64,000 nucleotides of DNA from Flavobacteriales bacterium TMED123 (GCA_002170165.1 NHFY01000034.1:1-64000), one strand, 5' to 3'. Counted from the first letter of the stretch, positions 29,501 to 38,789 are shown. Numbers and translations: made by a program. The notes: a model not told the origin generated them from the letters alone.

Positions 29501-30850
29501 ATAAGTAGAACGGCAGAGCTTAGGGTCATTGATGTGAATTCTGGTGTTGTTGTAGCTACACATATTATTCCTTATGGGTCAAACATATATAAGCAAAAAG
29601 GAAAAGTTGCAAAAGGTGAGGTGGTTTGTGATTGGGATCCTTATAATGCACTGATTATTTCAGAGATTGCTGGTAAGGTTGAATTCCAAGATATTGAAGA
29701 AGGATATACTTATCGAATTGAATCAGATGAGCAAACAGGTCATCAGGAAAAAGTAATTATTGACAGTAGAGATAAAACAAAAAACCCTGTAATAATTATA
29801 AAAGCGAAAGGGGAAGAAAGAACATATAGTATTCCTGTTAAAGCGCACATTGCTATTAATGAAGGTGATACGATAAAAGCTGGAACTATAGTTGCAAAAA
29901 TCCCAAGAACTCAAGGGTCTTCTGGTGATATCACTGGTGGTCTTCCTAGAGTTACAGAGCTTTTTGAAGCAAGAAATCCATCTAATCCAGCTGTTGTTTC
30001 CGAAATTGATGGAATTATCTCTTTCGGTCCTAGAATTAAAAGGGGTAATAAAGAGATTATTGTTACCTCTAAAACTGGACAGGAAAAGAAATTCTTGGTG
30101 CCGCTTTCAAAACATATCTTAGTACAGGAAAATGATTTTGTAAAAGCTGGAACACCTCTTTGTGATGGTGTAATTACTCCTAGAGATATTCTAGCCATTA
30201 AAGGTCCGACAGTTGTTCAAGAGTATATTGTAAATGAGGTACAAGAAGTCTATCGATTACAAGGCGTAAAAATTAATGACAAACACTTTGAGGTTGTGGT
30301 AAGGCAAATGATGAGAAAAGTAGAAGTGGTTGATTCAGGAGATACTAAATTGTTAGAAAAACAATTGGTGAATAAAACTGATTTCATGGAAGAAAATGAT
30401 TGGATTTTCGATAAGAAATATGTGGAAGAGGTAGGTGACTCTACCCTTTATCAACAAGGACAATTAATTACAGCTCGTCAGTTAAGAGAAGAAAATTCAA
30501 GATTGAAACGAAAAGATTTGAAACTGATAGAATCTCGTGATGCAGTTCCTGCTATTTCTCGCCCAGTATTACAAGGAATTACTAGGGCTTCATTGCAAAC
30601 TGACAGTTGGATTTCTGCAGCATCATTCCAGGAAACTACTAAAGTATTGAATGAAGCGGCCATTCGAGCAAAAAGAGATGGCTTGAGAGGATTAAAAGAG
30701 AATGTAATTGTAGGACATAAAATTCCTGCAGGAACCGGTCTTATTGACGGTAGTGATTTAATTATAGGTTCTCAACTTGAATTTGATGGCTTGGTAGAAA
30801 ATCAGCAAGAAACTCTTATACAAGAGGAGAAAACAATTAGCAATGCCTAA
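26504..30850 (+). CDS. rpoC: DNA-directed RNA polymerase subunit beta'
   Basis: Catalytic beta' subunit, 1448 residues. N-terminal zinc ribbon C-H-C-G-K-Y...C-D-R-C-G-V lies near 67-87. The Mg2+-binding N-A-D-F-D-G-D-Q-M is at 476-484 with aspartates D478, D480 and D482. A second zinc site is formed by C-x-x-x...C-S-K-C-Y-G-R near 900-925. The C-terminal part contains the [14 protein letters not shown] bridge/trigger-loop region and A-G-T-G. Confidence 0.98.
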   Translation: MRNTKDKTQVKDFSHLKISLSSPEDILAKSHGEVLKPETINYRTYKPERDGLFCERIFGPVKDFECHCGKYKRIRYRGIICDRCGVEVTEKKVRRERVGHINLVVPVAHIWYFRTLPNKIGYLLGLPSKKLDVIIYYERYVIIQTGVGGLNEEGEPVKDLDFITEEEYLNILDALPADNQYLDDEDPNKFIAKMGAEAISDLLARIDMDSLSYELRHKANTETSQQRKTEALKRLQVVEAFREANAHTENRPEWMVVKVVPVTPPELRPLVPLDGGRFATSDLNDLYRRVIIRNNRLKRLMEINAPEVILRNEKRMLQESVDALFDNSRKSSAVKTDGNRALKSLSDNLKGKQGRFRQNLLGKRVDYSARSVIVVGPSLELHECGLPKEMAAELYKPFVVRKLIERGIVKTVKSAKKIIDAREPVVWDILENVMKGHPVLLNRAPTLHRLGIQAFQPKMIEGKAIQLHPLVCTAFNADFDGDQMAVHLPLGTAAILEAQILMLASHNILNPANGAPVTVPSQDMVLGLYYMTKQKRTAEAIKDEKGKVIEKAISVKGEGMIFYSAEEVKIAYNEKIVDLHAIIKLSAQNSKGKNEMIQTSVGRVLFNEFVPAEIGFVDHLLTKKTLRNIIGDILSECGVAKTVEFLDNIKNIGYEMAFKGGLSFNLGDVIVPAEKEAMIKDAYEKVDEVQGHYNLGVITNNERYNQVIDIWTNTNARLTETVMSRLQNERQGFNSLYMMLDSGARGSKEQIRQLSGMRGLMAKPQKSGDHGESIIENPIITNFREGLSILEYFISTHGARKGLADTALKTADAGYLTRRLVDVSQDVVITEEDCGTLRGLVTTALKNNEDIVEPLAERITGRVCLHDIYNPSTNKVIITSGSEITQQVAKEIEQAGIEAVEIRSALTCETKKGICSKCYGRSLATSKMAEKGEAVGVIAAQSIGEPGTQLTLRTFHVGGTASRTAADSSIIVKNEGKIEVEDLKTVKNKNERGELVDIVISRTAELRVIDVNSGVVVATHIIPYGSNIYKQKGKVAKGEVVCDWDPYNALIISEIAGKVEFQDIEEGYTYRIESDEQTGHQEKVIIDSRDKTKNPVIIIKAKGEERTYSIPVKAHIAINEGDTIKAGTIVAKIPRTQGSSGDITGGLPRVTELFEARNPSNPAVVSEIDGIISFGPRIKRGNKEIIVTSKTGQEKKFLVPLSKHILVQENDFVKAGTPLCDGVITPRDILAIKGPTVVQEYIVNEVQEVYRLQGVKINDKHFEVVVRQMMRKVEVVDSGDTKLLEKQLVNKTDFMEENDWIFDKKYVEEVGDSTLYQQGQLITARQLREENSRLKRKDLKLIESRDAVPAISRPVLQGITRASLQTDSWISAASFQETTKVLNEAAIRAKRDGLRGLKENVIVGHKIPAGTGLIDGSDLIIGSQLEFDGLVENQQETLIQEEKTISNA

Positions 30851-30862
30851 AATAATTTAATT

Positions 30863-31177
30863 ATGTCAGAAGAAAAAAAACAAGACGGCTTAAATATTGA
30901 ACTCACTGAGGAACTAGCAGAGGGTACTTATAGCAATATTGCTATAATTAATCATTCTCCTTCAGAGTTTGTTGTAGATTTTATTCAAATGATGCCTGGC
31001 GTTCCTAAGGCAAAAGTAAAATCGCGTATCATTCTTACTCCTCAGCACGCTAAAAGACTAATGAAGGCTTTAAACGATAATATCATGAAATTTGAAGCCC
31101 AGCATGGTGAAATAAAAGATGTTGATCCTACTGGTGGAATCCCCATGAATTTCGGAGGTCCCACTGCAGAAGCTTAA
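30863..31177 (+). CDS. DUF3467 family protein
   Basis: A 104-residue protein of the DUF3467 family. Visible family features are Y-S-N-I-A-I-I-N-H-S-P-S-E-F-V-V-D-F near residue 23, P-G-V-P-K-A-K-V-K-S-R-I near 45 and T-P-Q-H-A-K-R-L-M-K-A-L near 59. The function is not known to me. It is 12 bp after rpoC and ahead of the operon terminator, a placement I associate with other Bacteroidota, suggesting a role linked to transcription (inference). Confidence 0.85.
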   Translation: MSEEKKQDGLNIELTEELAEGTYSNIAIINHSPSEFVVDFIQMMPGVPKAKVKSRIILTPQHAKRLMKALNDNIMKFEAQHGEIKDVDPTGGIPMNFGGPTAEA

Positions 31178-31182
31178 AAAAT

Positions 31183-31207
31183 AAACCCAACATTAGTTGG
31201 GTTTTTT
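31183..31207 (+). terminator. Rho-independent terminator of the rpoBC operon
   Basis: AAACCCAAC (31183-31191), a 4-nt loop, GTTGGGTTT (31196-31204) and a T run. It ends the long secE/nusG-to-DUF3467 transcription unit and lies before the convergent prenyltransferase gene. Confidence 0.85.
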
Positions 31208-31255
31208 ATGCGCTTTATTAAAAAGTTAACTCCAGAAAACAACAAAAAACAGCAA

Positions 31256-32119
31256 TTAGATAGGGCATAAATGTTTTAATACAATATCAGCAATAACAAA
31301 AGCGCTAAAAATAACTGATGCAATGCCGTTTGTGGTGAAAAAAGCCAAGTTTACTTTTTCCAAATCGTTTTCCTTTACCAAAGTGTGTTGGTAAAGAAGT
31401 AAGGTTGAAAAAATGCAAAAGCCAATCCAATAATAGAAGTCAAACTCTCCTTTAATTCCTGCAAATACTAAAGCTAGTGTAGTGCCAAAATGCAAAAAGT
31501 TAGAAAGTTGCATTGCCTTCTTTGTTCCAATTAGAACAGGAATTGAATGTAGTTTTTGTGCTTTGTCAAACTCCTCATCTTGTAGTGCATAAATGATATC
31601 GAAACCACTTACCCAAAAAAGTACAGCAACTGAGAAAAGAATGGGTAAAAAATCAAATTTTCCGCTAACAGCTAAGTAGGCACCAAGAGGAGCAAGTGAC
31701 AATCCTAATCCAAGTACCAGATGACAAAGAGCAGTAAAGCGTTTAGTGTAACTGTAGCCTAAAATGATTAAAAGTGCAAGAGGAGATAAAACAAAACAAA
31801 GTGAATTAAGAAAGGAAGTTGTCGCAAAAAATAAAAGTGAGTTGAGAATAACAAATAGTAATGCGTTTTTTGCGGAAATTGTGCCATTAGGAATTTCCCT
31901 AACTGTTGCAGTTCTAGGATTTTCCAGATCAATATCTCTGTCGATATAACGATTAAAAGCCATGGCTGCCGATCGTGCAAACAACATGCAAAGCACTACA
32001 TAGAGCAGTGAAATCCACTTAAATTCGTAAGTTGCTGTTGCTAAGAAAAAGCCAATAAGTGCAAATGGCATGGCAAATATGCTGTGGCTGAATTTTATTA
32101 ATGAGAGGTATTTATTCAC
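31256..32119 (-). CDS. UbiA-family prenyltransferase, MqnP-like
   Basis: Integral membrane prenyltransferase of 287 residues and about eight to nine helices. The first Asp-rich motif is N56-R-Y-I-D60-R-D-I-D64, followed by N-P-R-T-A-T-V-R-E-I-P. The second, D-E-E-F-D near residue 183, belongs to the D-I-I-Y-A-L-Q-D-E-E-F-D-K-A segment and is followed by H-S-I-P-V-L-I-G. These segments resemble the UbiA-other/MqnP group, which attaches the isoprenoid chain in the futalosine menaquinone pathway, more than MenA. Assignment to MqnP is from memory of the family and unsupported by neighbours. Its start overlaps the preceding lipoprotein gene by 8 bases. Confidence 0.8.
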   Translation of the reverse strand: MNKYLSLIKFSHSIFAMPFALIGFFLATATYEFKWISLLYVVLCMLFARSAAMAFNRYIDRDIDLENPRTATVREIPNGTISAKNALLFVILNSLLFFATTSFLNSLCFVLSPLALLIILGYSYTKRFTALCHLVLGLGLSLAPLGAYLAVSGKFDFLPILFSVAVLFWVSGFDIIYALQDEEFDKAQKLHSIPVLIGTKKAMQLSNFLHFGTTLALVFAGIKGEFDFYYWIGFCIFSTLLLYQHTLVKENDLEKVNLAFFTTNGIASVIFSAFVIADIVLKHLCPI

Positions 32120-32540
32120 TTGTGGTATAGTCTTTTACAATGAGCCATTGGCATTTAATTTTGTTAAAAGTTAGTAGAAAACCTCCTTTAGGAGTGTCAT
32201 TTTTTCTTATGACTTCCCATTTCCCTTTCAAAGTGGCTATGCTGTCATTTTTTAGTTTAACATCCAATATCTTAAATACTAAACTACCCATTCTTTTTTT
32301 GTTTGGATATACCTTCTTGTAGCGCGCTAAAGTGTTTTTCCATCCTTTGGCAATGCCATTTTCTGATTCAAATACCAATTCTTCCGATTGCCAGTAGCCT
32401 TGCATGAAGCCTTCAATATCACCAGTGTTCCAAGCATTTTGCTGTTTTTCAAGTACTGATTTTATTTCAGAAATAGCATCTGGCTGATTCATATTGCAGG
32501 TAAAAAGAATTGAAAGAAAAAATACAAATAACTGTTTCAT
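32112..32540 (-). CDS. NTF2-like (DUF4440-type) putative lipoprotein
   Basis: A 142-residue protein with a short signal sequence ending in a lipobox-like L-F-T-C at about residues 12-15, so it is probably a lipoprotein. The rest resembles the DUF4440/SnoaL-like NTF2 fold: I-K-S-V-L-E-K-Q-Q-N-A-W-N-T-G-D-I-E-G-F-M near 27-47 and K-G-W-K-N-T-L-A-R-Y near 65. The function is unknown. Its stop overlaps the prenyltransferase start, so the two genes form one unit. Confidence 0.75.
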   Translation of the reverse strand: MKQLFVFFLSILFTCNMNQPDAISEIKSVLEKQQNAWNTGDIEGFMQGYWQSEELVFESENGIAKGWKNTLARYKKVYPNKKRMGSLVFKILDVKLKNDSIATLKGKWEVIRKNDTPKGGFLLTFNKIKCQWLIVKDYTTSE

Positions 32541-32600
32541 AGAATTCGACTCAAAAATACTTAATTATATCTGTTATAATTTACGATATTTGCAAAAATT

Positions 32601-33950
32601 ATGAGCACGATAAAACCGTCCATACCAAAAGGAACAAGAGATTTTTGTTCAGCAGTAATGTTTAGGAGAAATTTCATTTTTGAAACTGTTAAAAACGCTT
32701 TCGAACGTTATGGCTATGCCCCAATACAGACGCCTGCTATGGAAAATATGGAAACTTTAACAGGAAAATATGGGGAGGAGGGCGATCGTTTAATTTTCAA
32801 GATTTTAAATTCCGGAGATTATCTCTCTAAGGCTGATATTGATAAAAAGACAACTTCAAAATCTTTAACAAATCAGATTTCTGAAAAAGCTTTACGCTAT
32901 GATTTAACCGTTCCTTTTGCGCGTTTTGTGGTGCAAAATAGAAATGATATTACTTTTCCATTCAAACGCTATCAAATGCAAAATGTATGGCGTGCAGATA
33001 GACCTCAAAAAGGAAGGTTCAGAGAGTTTTTCCAATGTGATGCAGATGTTATTGGAACGGATTCTCTACTATGTGAGATAGAGCTTATACAACTGTATGA
33101 TGAGGTATTTACTCAGTTGAACATTCCAAATGTTGAGATCAGCATTAACAATAGAAAAATTCTTGCTGGCATGATTTCGCTAATGGATGCTACAGCATTA
33201 TTTGATGATGTGGTTATTGCACTAGACAAGTTGGATAAAATCGGTATTGAGAAGGTGAAAGAAGAAATGCTATCTAAAGGAGTGAAAGCAGCATCTTTAT
33301 CTGTTTTAGATGCGTTTTTAAATGCAAAGGACATAAGTGATTTAGCGCCTTTGTTGGAAAAATCAGCAAGAGGTAAAGAGGGGTTGGAAGAGTTGCAGTT
33401 TGTTATCAGTACAGTAGCTGATGTTGGTTTGCAGTCCGCTAAATTGGTATTTGATATCACATTGGCAAGAGGACTAAACTATTATACAGGCTGTATTTTA
33501 GAGGTAAAAGCAAAAGATGTGAATATTGGCTCCATAGGAGGAGGAGGTAGGTATGATGATTTAACCTCAATCTTTGGGCTTCAAGATATTTCAGGAGTAG
33601 GTATTTCATTTGGTATTGATAGAATCTATATGGTAATGGAAGAATTGGATTTGTTCCCAACAGCTATTGATGTAAGCACTGCTGTTATGTTTGCCAATTT
33701 TGGTGAGCAAGAAACTACTTTTTGTTTACCCTTACTCAAACAACTAAGAGCAAATGGAATACGAGCAGAGCTCTATCCTACAGCTGCTAAAATGAAAAAG
33801 CAAATGACTTATGCCAATAATAAAGGCGTTCAGTTTGTGATTATGGTAGGTGAGGATGAAATGAATTCAGGAGCCTTAACGCTCAAAAACATGGTAAATG
33901 GAACACAAGAAAAGCTGAAGGTTACGGAATTAATTAAGAAGTTATCTTAA
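32601..33950 (+). CDS. hisS: Histidyl-tRNA synthetase
   Basis: Class II synthetase charging tRNA-His, 449 residues. Motif 1 lies near residues 40-60 (P-I-Q-T-P-A-M-E). Motif 2 is V-W-R-A-D-R-P-Q-K-G-R-F-R-E-F-F-Q near 130. The histidine-binding segment R-G-L-N-Y-Y-T-G is near 290, motif 3 (G-I-S-F-G-I-D-R) is near 335, and the anticodon-binding domain is C-terminal. One base separates it from hutH. Confidence 0.97.
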   Translation: MSTIKPSIPKGTRDFCSAVMFRRNFIFETVKNAFERYGYAPIQTPAMENMETLTGKYGEEGDRLIFKILNSGDYLSKADIDKKTTSKSLTNQISEKALRYDLTVPFARFVVQNRNDITFPFKRYQMQNVWRADRPQKGRFREFFQCDADVIGTDSLLCEIELIQLYDEVFTQLNIPNVEISINNRKILAGMISLMDATALFDDVVIALDKLDKIGIEKVKEEMLSKGVKAASLSVLDAFLNAKDISDLAPLLEKSARGKEGLEELQFVISTVADVGLQSAKLVFDITLARGLNYYTGCILEVKAKDVNIGSIGGGGRYDDLTSIFGLQDISGVGISFGIDRIYMVMEELDLFPTAIDVSTAVMFANFGEQETTFCLPLLKQLRANGIRAELYPTAAKMKKQMTYANNKGVQFVIMVGEDEMNSGALTLKNMVNGTQEKLKVTELIKKLS

Positions 33951-33951
33951 G

Positions 33952-35454
33952 ATGGGAAAAGCATATAAAATAGGAGATCAACTACTGACATTTTCCGCCA
34001 TAAGAGAATTGATGGCTATTGACACAAAAGTAGTGCTATCTGCTAAAGCCAAGCAAAAAATAAAAGCTTGCAGAAGCTATTTAAACAAAAAAATAAAAAC
34101 TTCAGATACTCCTATTTATGGTATCAACACAGGATTTGGATCGCTTTGTAATCATAAAATATCTGCTAAAGATTTAGAGCAACTGCAAACCAATTTGGTA
34201 TTATCGCATGCTTGTGGAACTGGAGATGAAGTTCCTCAGGATGTGGTGAAGATTATGCTGTTGCTCAAAGTGCAATCTTTAGCTTATGGGCACTCTGGTG
34301 TTCAGTTGAAAACGGTTGAGCGTTTGCTAGCCATGTACAATCAAAATCTGCTGCCTATTGTATACAGCCAAGGCAGTCTTGGAGCTTCTGGAGATTTAGC
34401 ACCTTTGGCGCATTTATCCTTACCGCTTTTATTAGAAGGGGAAGTATATGCAGATGGAAAAAGAAAGCGAGCGAAAACAGCCTTAAAACAATTGGGTTGG
34501 GATGCTATTAAATTGCAATCCAAAGAAGGTTTAGCGCTTTTGAACGGTACCCAATTTATGGCTGGTTATGGCCTTTGGTCTTTGTTAAAAGCACAAAAAC
34601 TTTCCTATATGGCAGACCTTATTGGGAGCATTTCGCTAGAAGCTTTTAATGGAAGGAGTGAGTGCTTTAATGCATTGATTCATCAGTTAAGACCGTACAA
34701 AGGGCAGATGAAAACTGCTGAAAATATTCGCAATTTTTTAAAGGGTAGTAAAATTCAAAAGCAGGAGAAAGCAGATGTGCAAGATCCTTATTCTTTCAGA
34801 TGTATGCCGCAAGTTCATGGTGCTAGTAAAGATGTTATCACTCATGTTCAAAATGTATTTACCACTGAAATAAATTCGGTAACGGATAATCCCACTATTT
34901 TTATTGAGGAAGATAAAGTAATTTCTGGAGGAAACTTCCATGGGCAGCCCCTTGGAATGGCAATGGATTATCTGGCCATTGGGATTTCAGAATTAGGTTC
35001 TATTTCCGAAAGAAGAACTTATCAACTGATATCAGGGCAAAGAGGATTGCCTCCATTTTTAGTTGCTCATCCAGGCCTGAATTCTGGTATGATGATACCA
35101 CAATATACTGCCGCATCTATTGCGAGCCAAAACAAACAATTGTGTACACCAGCTTCTGTAGATAGCATTGTTTCCTCCAACGGACAAGAAGACCATGTGA
35201 GTATGGGCGCAAATGCAGCCACAAAACTTTATAAAGTAGTGGAAAATACAGAGCGTATTTTAGCCATTGAACTCCTAAATGCTACTCAAGCACTTGCTTT
35301 TAGGCGTGCAAAATCATCTGATTTTATTGAAAGTATTTTGGATGTTTATAGAGATGAGGTTGATTTCCTAGATAATGATAGGTTATTGCATGATGATATT
35401 GAAAAATCCATAGGATTTATTCAAGGACTTTCTGTTGATGAGGATTTGCTTTAA
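33952..35454 (+). CDS. hutH: Histidine ammonia-lyase
   Basis: Converts histidine to urocanate and ammonia, 500 residues. The triad A145-S146-G147 (in G-S-L-G-A-S-G-D-L-A-P-L-A) forms the MIO cofactor. The substrate-selectivity pair is S85-H86 in L-V-L-S-H-A-C-G, the pair of histidine lyases, as opposed to His-Leu (tyrosine) or Phe-Leu (phenylalanine). The Y-G-I-N-T-G-F-G motif is near 60. No other hut gene is present. The 3' end overlaps the convergent DUF4159 gene by 4 bases. Confidence 0.94.
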   Translation: MGKAYKIGDQLLTFSAIRELMAIDTKVVLSAKAKQKIKACRSYLNKKIKTSDTPIYGINTGFGSLCNHKISAKDLEQLQTNLVLSHACGTGDEVPQDVVKIMLLLKVQSLAYGHSGVQLKTVERLLAMYNQNLLPIVYSQGSLGASGDLAPLAHLSLPLLLEGEVYADGKRKRAKTALKQLGWDAIKLQSKEGLALLNGTQFMAGYGLWSLLKAQKLSYMADLIGSISLEAFNGRSECFNALIHQLRPYKGQMKTAENIRNFLKGSKIQKQEKADVQDPYSFRCMPQVHGASKDVITHVQNVFTTEINSVTDNPTIFIEEDKVISGGNFHGQPLGMAMDYLAIGISELGSISERRTYQLISGQRGLPPFLVAHPGLNSGMMIPQYTAASIASQNKQLCTPASVDSIVSSNGQEDHVSMGANAATKLYKVVENTERILAIELLNATQALAFRRAKSSDFIESILDVYRDEVDFLDNDRLLHDDIEKSIGFIQGLSVDEDLL

Positions 35455-36098
35455 TTCGTAAAAACGAATTCCAAGATATTAGCTCCCATTTTCAAGGCTT
35501 TCAATCTTATTGCTGGGCTGTCGTTATGCACCTCTTCATCTTCCCAACCATCACCAATATCAGCTTCATGAGTGTACAAGCAAACTAAACGCCCATCATG
35601 ATAAATGCCAAAAGCTTGTGGCTGACTTGCATCATGCTCATGAATTTTTGGCAAGCCATTTGGAAAATCATATTTCCCATGAAAAATAGGATGATTGCTT
35701 GGAAGCAATAGCAATTCATGCTCAGGAAATACTTTTTTGAGTTCAGAGCGCACAAAAGGATCCATACCATAATTATCATCTATATGCAAAAACCCACCCC
35801 CAATGAGGTAGTTGCGCAAATTTTCAGTATCTTCTGTGTTGAGTACTACATTGCCGTGCCCTGTCATGTGTAGGAAAGGATAGTTGAAAATATCAGCACT
35901 ACTTACTTCCACAGTAGCTGGTTCTGCTTTTATGTTGGTGCCTATGTTCTTGTTTGCAAAAGCAATAAGGTTGGGTAGGGCAGTTGGGTTCGCATACCAA
36001 TCTCCACCGCCACCATATTTAAGTACAGCTATTTGGTAGGTATTTTGACCTATTGTAAATAGGGGTAGGAGTAGCAGTATTCTGATTAGGATTTTCAT
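35451..36098 (-). CDS. DUF4159 domain-containing secreted protein
   Basis: Protein of 215 residues with an N-terminal signal peptide (about 1-19, ending I-G-Q) and a DUF4159 domain: V-L-K-Y-G-G-G-G-D-W-Y-A-N near 26, H-M-T-G-H-G near 77, L-I-G-G-G-F-L-H-I-D-D-N-Y-G near 98, and H-P-I-F near 133. The start at 36098 places the ATG immediately behind the signal peptide and in TAATG overlap with the upstream gene. A 25-codon N-terminal extension is possible but overlaps that gene and lacks export features. Biochemical role unknown. Confidence 0.82.
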   Translation of the reverse strand: MKILIRILLLLPLFTIGQNTYQIAVLKYGGGGDWYANPTALPNLIAFANKNIGTNIKAEPATVEVSSADIFNYPFLHMTGHGNVVLNTEDTENLRNYLIGGGFLHIDDNYGMDPFVRSELKKVFPEHELLLLPSNHPIFHGKYDFPNGLPKIHEHDASQPQAFGIYHDGRLVCLYTHEADIGDGWEDEEVHNDSPAIRLKALKMGANILEFVFTN

Positions 36099-36382
36099 TA
36101 ATATTTGTACTCTTTTTTGTGCAGCCAAGCAAAACATACAGCTGTTATTTTTACATCCATAATAACGAAACAAGGGATTGCATTTGGATTTGGTTTTACT
36201 TTGATAGGATTTCCTACGCCTTTAAATGTTATGTATTTTTTTATAAATACTAAATAAACCCATAAACCGTACCCTACAATTATTTGTAAAGTTGTATTTT
36301 CTATACCTATCGAACTTATCAACATCCCAGTAACTGGTGGTAAAAACGAGAAAACTAAAATATGTAAAATAATTCTTTTCAT
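36098..36382 (-). CDS. Small membrane protein, unknown (94 aa)
   Basis: I do not recognise this protein. It has two hydrophobic segments (about 4-24 and 31-48), then a basic stretch with K-G-V-G-N-P-I-K-V-K-P-N-P-N and a weakly hydrophobic end. It sits 4 bp after rsmE, and its stop codon overlaps the DUF4159 start by one base, which favours a genuine gene in a three-gene unit. Confidence 0.6.
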   Translation of the reverse strand: MKRIILHILVFSFLPPVTGMLISSIGIENTTLQIIVGYGLWVYLVFIKKYITFKGVGNPIKVKPNPNAIPCFVIMDVKITAVCFAWLHKKEYKY

Positions 36383-36386
36383 AATC

Positions 36387-37079
36387 TTAATTTTTTACAC
36401 AAATAGTATGCACAGATACTAAACCTGCTGTTTCTGTGCGTAATCTGCTTTCTCCTAAACTTACGGCTTTAAATTGGTTTTGCAAAGCCATTTTAATTTC
36501 ATTAGTTGAAAAGTCTCCTTCTGGGCCTATCAAAATTAAGGTTTTTTCTGCAACTTTTTCCTGTTTTAGTTCCTTTTTTTCACCATCTTCACAATGAGCA
36601 ATATACTTATTTCCTTCAAAATCTTGATTTAAAAAGTCCTTTAAGGTAATGACTTCATTCAGTTTTGGTAAATGAAATTTTAACGACTGTTTCATGGCCG
36701 AAAGCAAAATCCTATTACATCTTCCTGTTTTAATTACTTTGCGTTCAGATCGCTCACAAATAATAGGCGTTATTTTATCAATGCCAATCTCGCAAGCTTT
36801 TTCCAAAAACCATTCAAAACGATCCATGTTTTTGGTAGGAGCAATGGCAATGTGCAAATGGTAGTTGTGTTGCTTGGGTTTTTTTTCAGAGCTTATAATT
36901 GTTAATTGGCATTTTCTGCTGTCAGCTAAAGTGATTTCAGCTTTGTAAAACCCTCCTTTTCCATCTGTAAAGTGTAAAATATCGCCCTCCTTTTTTCTGA
37001 GTGATTTTGTAGCATGCTTGCTTTCTTCAGCACTTAGTATGATTTCTTTTTCAGTATTAGTTGTAAAGAATAATTGCAT
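36387..37079 (-). CDS. rsmE: 16S rRNA m3U1498 methyltransferase RsmE
   Basis: SPOUT methyltransferase modifying U1498 of 16S rRNA, 230 residues. N-terminal PUA-like domain, then the trefoil-knot region: I-A-P-T-K-N-M-D-R-F-E near 81, L-I-G-P-E-G-D-F-S-T-N-E-I near 178, and S-L-G-E-S-R-L-R-T-E-T-A near 207, all typical RsmE signatures. First gene of a unit with the 94-residue membrane protein and the DUF4159 gene. Confidence 0.95.
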   Translation of the reverse strand: MQLFFTTNTEKEIILSAEESKHATKSLRKKEGDILHFTDGKGGFYKAEITLADSRKCQLTIISSEKKPKQHNYHLHIAIAPTKNMDRFEWFLEKACEIGIDKITPIICERSERKVIKTGRCNRILLSAMKQSLKFHLPKLNEVITLKDFLNQDFEGNKYIAHCEDGEKKELKQEKVAEKTLILIGPEGDFSTNEIKMALQNQFKAVSLGESRLRTETAGLVSVHTICVKN

Positions 37080-37092
37080 TTTTCAAAAATAT

Positions 37093-37118
37093 AAAAAAAG
37101 CCGAGCATTGCTCAGCTT
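37093..37118 (-). terminator. Rho-independent terminator of pckA
   Basis: On the minus strand AAGCTGAGC, AAT and GCTCGGCTT form a 9-bp stem with one G-T pair and a 3-nt loop, followed by a T7 tract (plus-strand A run 37093-37099). It ends the pckA transcript just ahead of rsmE. Confidence 0.85.
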
Positions 37119-37144
37119 CATCTATAGTCTAAAAAATTAAAAAA

Positions 37145-38755
37145 CTAATTTCTTGCAGTAGCTTTTGGTGCTGCATCTAAAATTTCCTCATTCGCATTGT
37201 CAGCAAATTGAGCGAAATTTGCATTAAAAGCATCCGCCAATTCATTGGCTTTATCGTCATAAGCATTTTTGTTTTTCCAGGTGTTTCTTGGGCTCAAAAT
37301 TTCAGATGGCACATTAGGGCATGAAGTTGGCATATTTAAGCTAAAAACCAGATGTTTTGTGTAATCAACCGTTTCTAATTCACCATTTAAAATAGCCGTA
37401 ATCATAGCTCTTGTGTATTTCAATGAAATTCGCTCGCCTACACCATATTCACCTCCAGACCAACCTGTGTTAATCAACCAAACATTAGCGCCACTTTCAT
37501 CCATTTTTTCTCCTAACATTTCAGCATACTTTGTAGGATGTAATGGCATAAATGGTGCGCCAAAACAAGCCGAGAAAGTGGTTTGCGGTTCCGTAACTCC
37601 TGCTTCCGTTCCAGCAACTTTAGCCGTATATCCCGAAATAAAATGATACATAGCTTGCCCTTTAGTCAGTTTAGAAACTGGAGGCAAAACACCAAAAGCA
37701 TCAGCCGTAAGGAAGAAAATATTTCTAGGGTTTCTTGCCAATGAAGGTTGAGCAATATTTTCAATATGATCAATAGGATAGCTTACTCTTGTGTTTTGCG
37801 TAATGCTATCATCTGTATAATTGGGCTCATTAGTTCCTTCAAAGAAAGAAATGTTTTCCAATAGTGCTCCTGGCTTAACAGCCGCAAAAATATCTGGCTC
37901 TTTTTCAGCAGAAAGATCGATACATTTAGCATAGCATCCTCCTTCAAAATTAAATACAGTATCGCAATCCCAACCATGCTCATCATCACCAATTAAGTTT
38001 CTATTTGGATCGGCCGAAAGGGTTGTTTTTCCGGTTCCTGAAAGTCCAAAGAAAATAGCAGTATCGCCTTCTTTCCCAACATTAGCACTACAATGCATAG
38101 CCAGCACATTTTTCTGATGAGGGAGTGTAAAATTCAAAGCAGAAAAAATTCCTTTTTTAATTTCACCTGTATAAGCTGTTCCTCCTATCAGAATAATTTT
38201 TTTAGTGAAATTCAATATTGCGAAATTGTGCTGACGCGTTCCATCAATAGCAGCATCTGCCATAAATCCTGGGGCATTAAGAATAGTCCATTCAGTATCA
38301 AAATTTTCAATTTCCTCTTCAGTTGGGCGCAAAAACATATTGTAAGCAAACATATTGCTCCAAGCATATTCATTCACTACACGAATATTCATTCTGTATC
38401 TATCATCTGCACAAGCATAAGCATCACGCACATAAATTTCTTTTCCACTTAAATACTGAACAATTTTTTGGTGTAGCGCATCAAACTTATCTTCATCAAA
38501 GGATAAGTTTACATCTCCCCACCATACTGCATCTTCTGATATTTTATCTCGAACGATAAAACGATCCATTGGCGATCTGCCTGTAAATTCTCCTGTGTTT
38601 ATGTTAATTGCACCTGTAGAAGTGAGTACTGCTTGTCCTTTTTCAATTGCAATTTTTGCTAATTCATCTGGAGATAAGTTCCAGTGTGCAATAGCATTTT
38701 TTATTCCTAATTCAGAGATGGTAGCACCTTGTGCTCGCTTGCCTGTTTCGGTCAT
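37145..38755 (-). CDS. pckA: Phosphoenolpyruvate carboxykinase (ATP)
   Basis: Converts oxaloacetate and ATP to PEP, CO2 and ADP, the entry step of gluconeogenesis. The 536-residue protein has the kinase-1a P-loop G-L-S-G-T-G-K-T-T at 237-245 (catalytic-site Lys 243). Other family segments are G-R-S-P-M-D-R-F near 59, M-H-C-S-A-N-V-G near 220, D-D-E-H-G-W near 256, and L-I-N-T-G-W-S-G-G near 430. It is monocistronic: its own -7-like box lies upstream and a terminator follows. Confidence 0.97.
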   Translation of the reverse strand: MTETGKRAQGATISELGIKNAIAHWNLSPDELAKIAIEKGQAVLTSTGAININTGEFTGRSPMDRFIVRDKISEDAVWWGDVNLSFDEDKFDALHQKIVQYLSGKEIYVRDAYACADDRYRMNIRVVNEYAWSNMFAYNMFLRPTEEEIENFDTEWTILNAPGFMADAAIDGTRQHNFAILNFTKKIILIGGTAYTGEIKKGIFSALNFTLPHQKNVLAMHCSANVGKEGDTAIFFGLSGTGKTTLSADPNRNLIGDDEHGWDCDTVFNFEGGCYAKCIDLSAEKEPDIFAAVKPGALLENISFFEGTNEPNYTDDSITQNTRVSYPIDHIENIAQPSLARNPRNIFFLTADAFGVLPPVSKLTKGQAMYHFISGYTAKVAGTEAGVTEPQTTFSACFGAPFMPLHPTKYAEMLGEKMDESGANVWLINTGWSGGEYGVGERISLKYTRAMITAILNGELETVDYTKHLVFSLNMPTSCPNVPSEILSPRNTWKNKNAYDDKANELADAFNANFAQFADNANEEILDAAPKATARN

Positions 38756-38781
38756 ATTTATTTACTTTTGTATTAAGATCA

Positions 38782-38789
38782 CAAAAATA
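38782..38789 (-). promoter_or_regulatory. -7 box upstream of pckA
   Basis: TATTTTTG on the minus strand, an exact match to TAnnTTTG, 27 bp upstream of the pckA ATG. No clear -33 TTG at the usual distance. Confidence 0.4.

Noticed and set aside
31208-31270. 20-codon frame after the rpoBC terminator
   Set aside because: Too short, no conservation evidence, and it runs into the prenyltransferase 3' end.
35453-35470. 7-bp hairpin with AAAA loop at the hutH/DUF4159 convergent stops
   Set aside because: AT-rich stem without a T tract on either side; not a convincing terminator.
36099-36173. 25-codon extension of the DUF4159 protein
   Set aside because: It precedes the signal peptide and overlaps the upstream membrane-protein gene.
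38093-38452. 119-codon plus-strand frame opposite pckA
   Set aside because: Shadow of pckA, composed of Ser, His and Ile runs with no recognisable domain.
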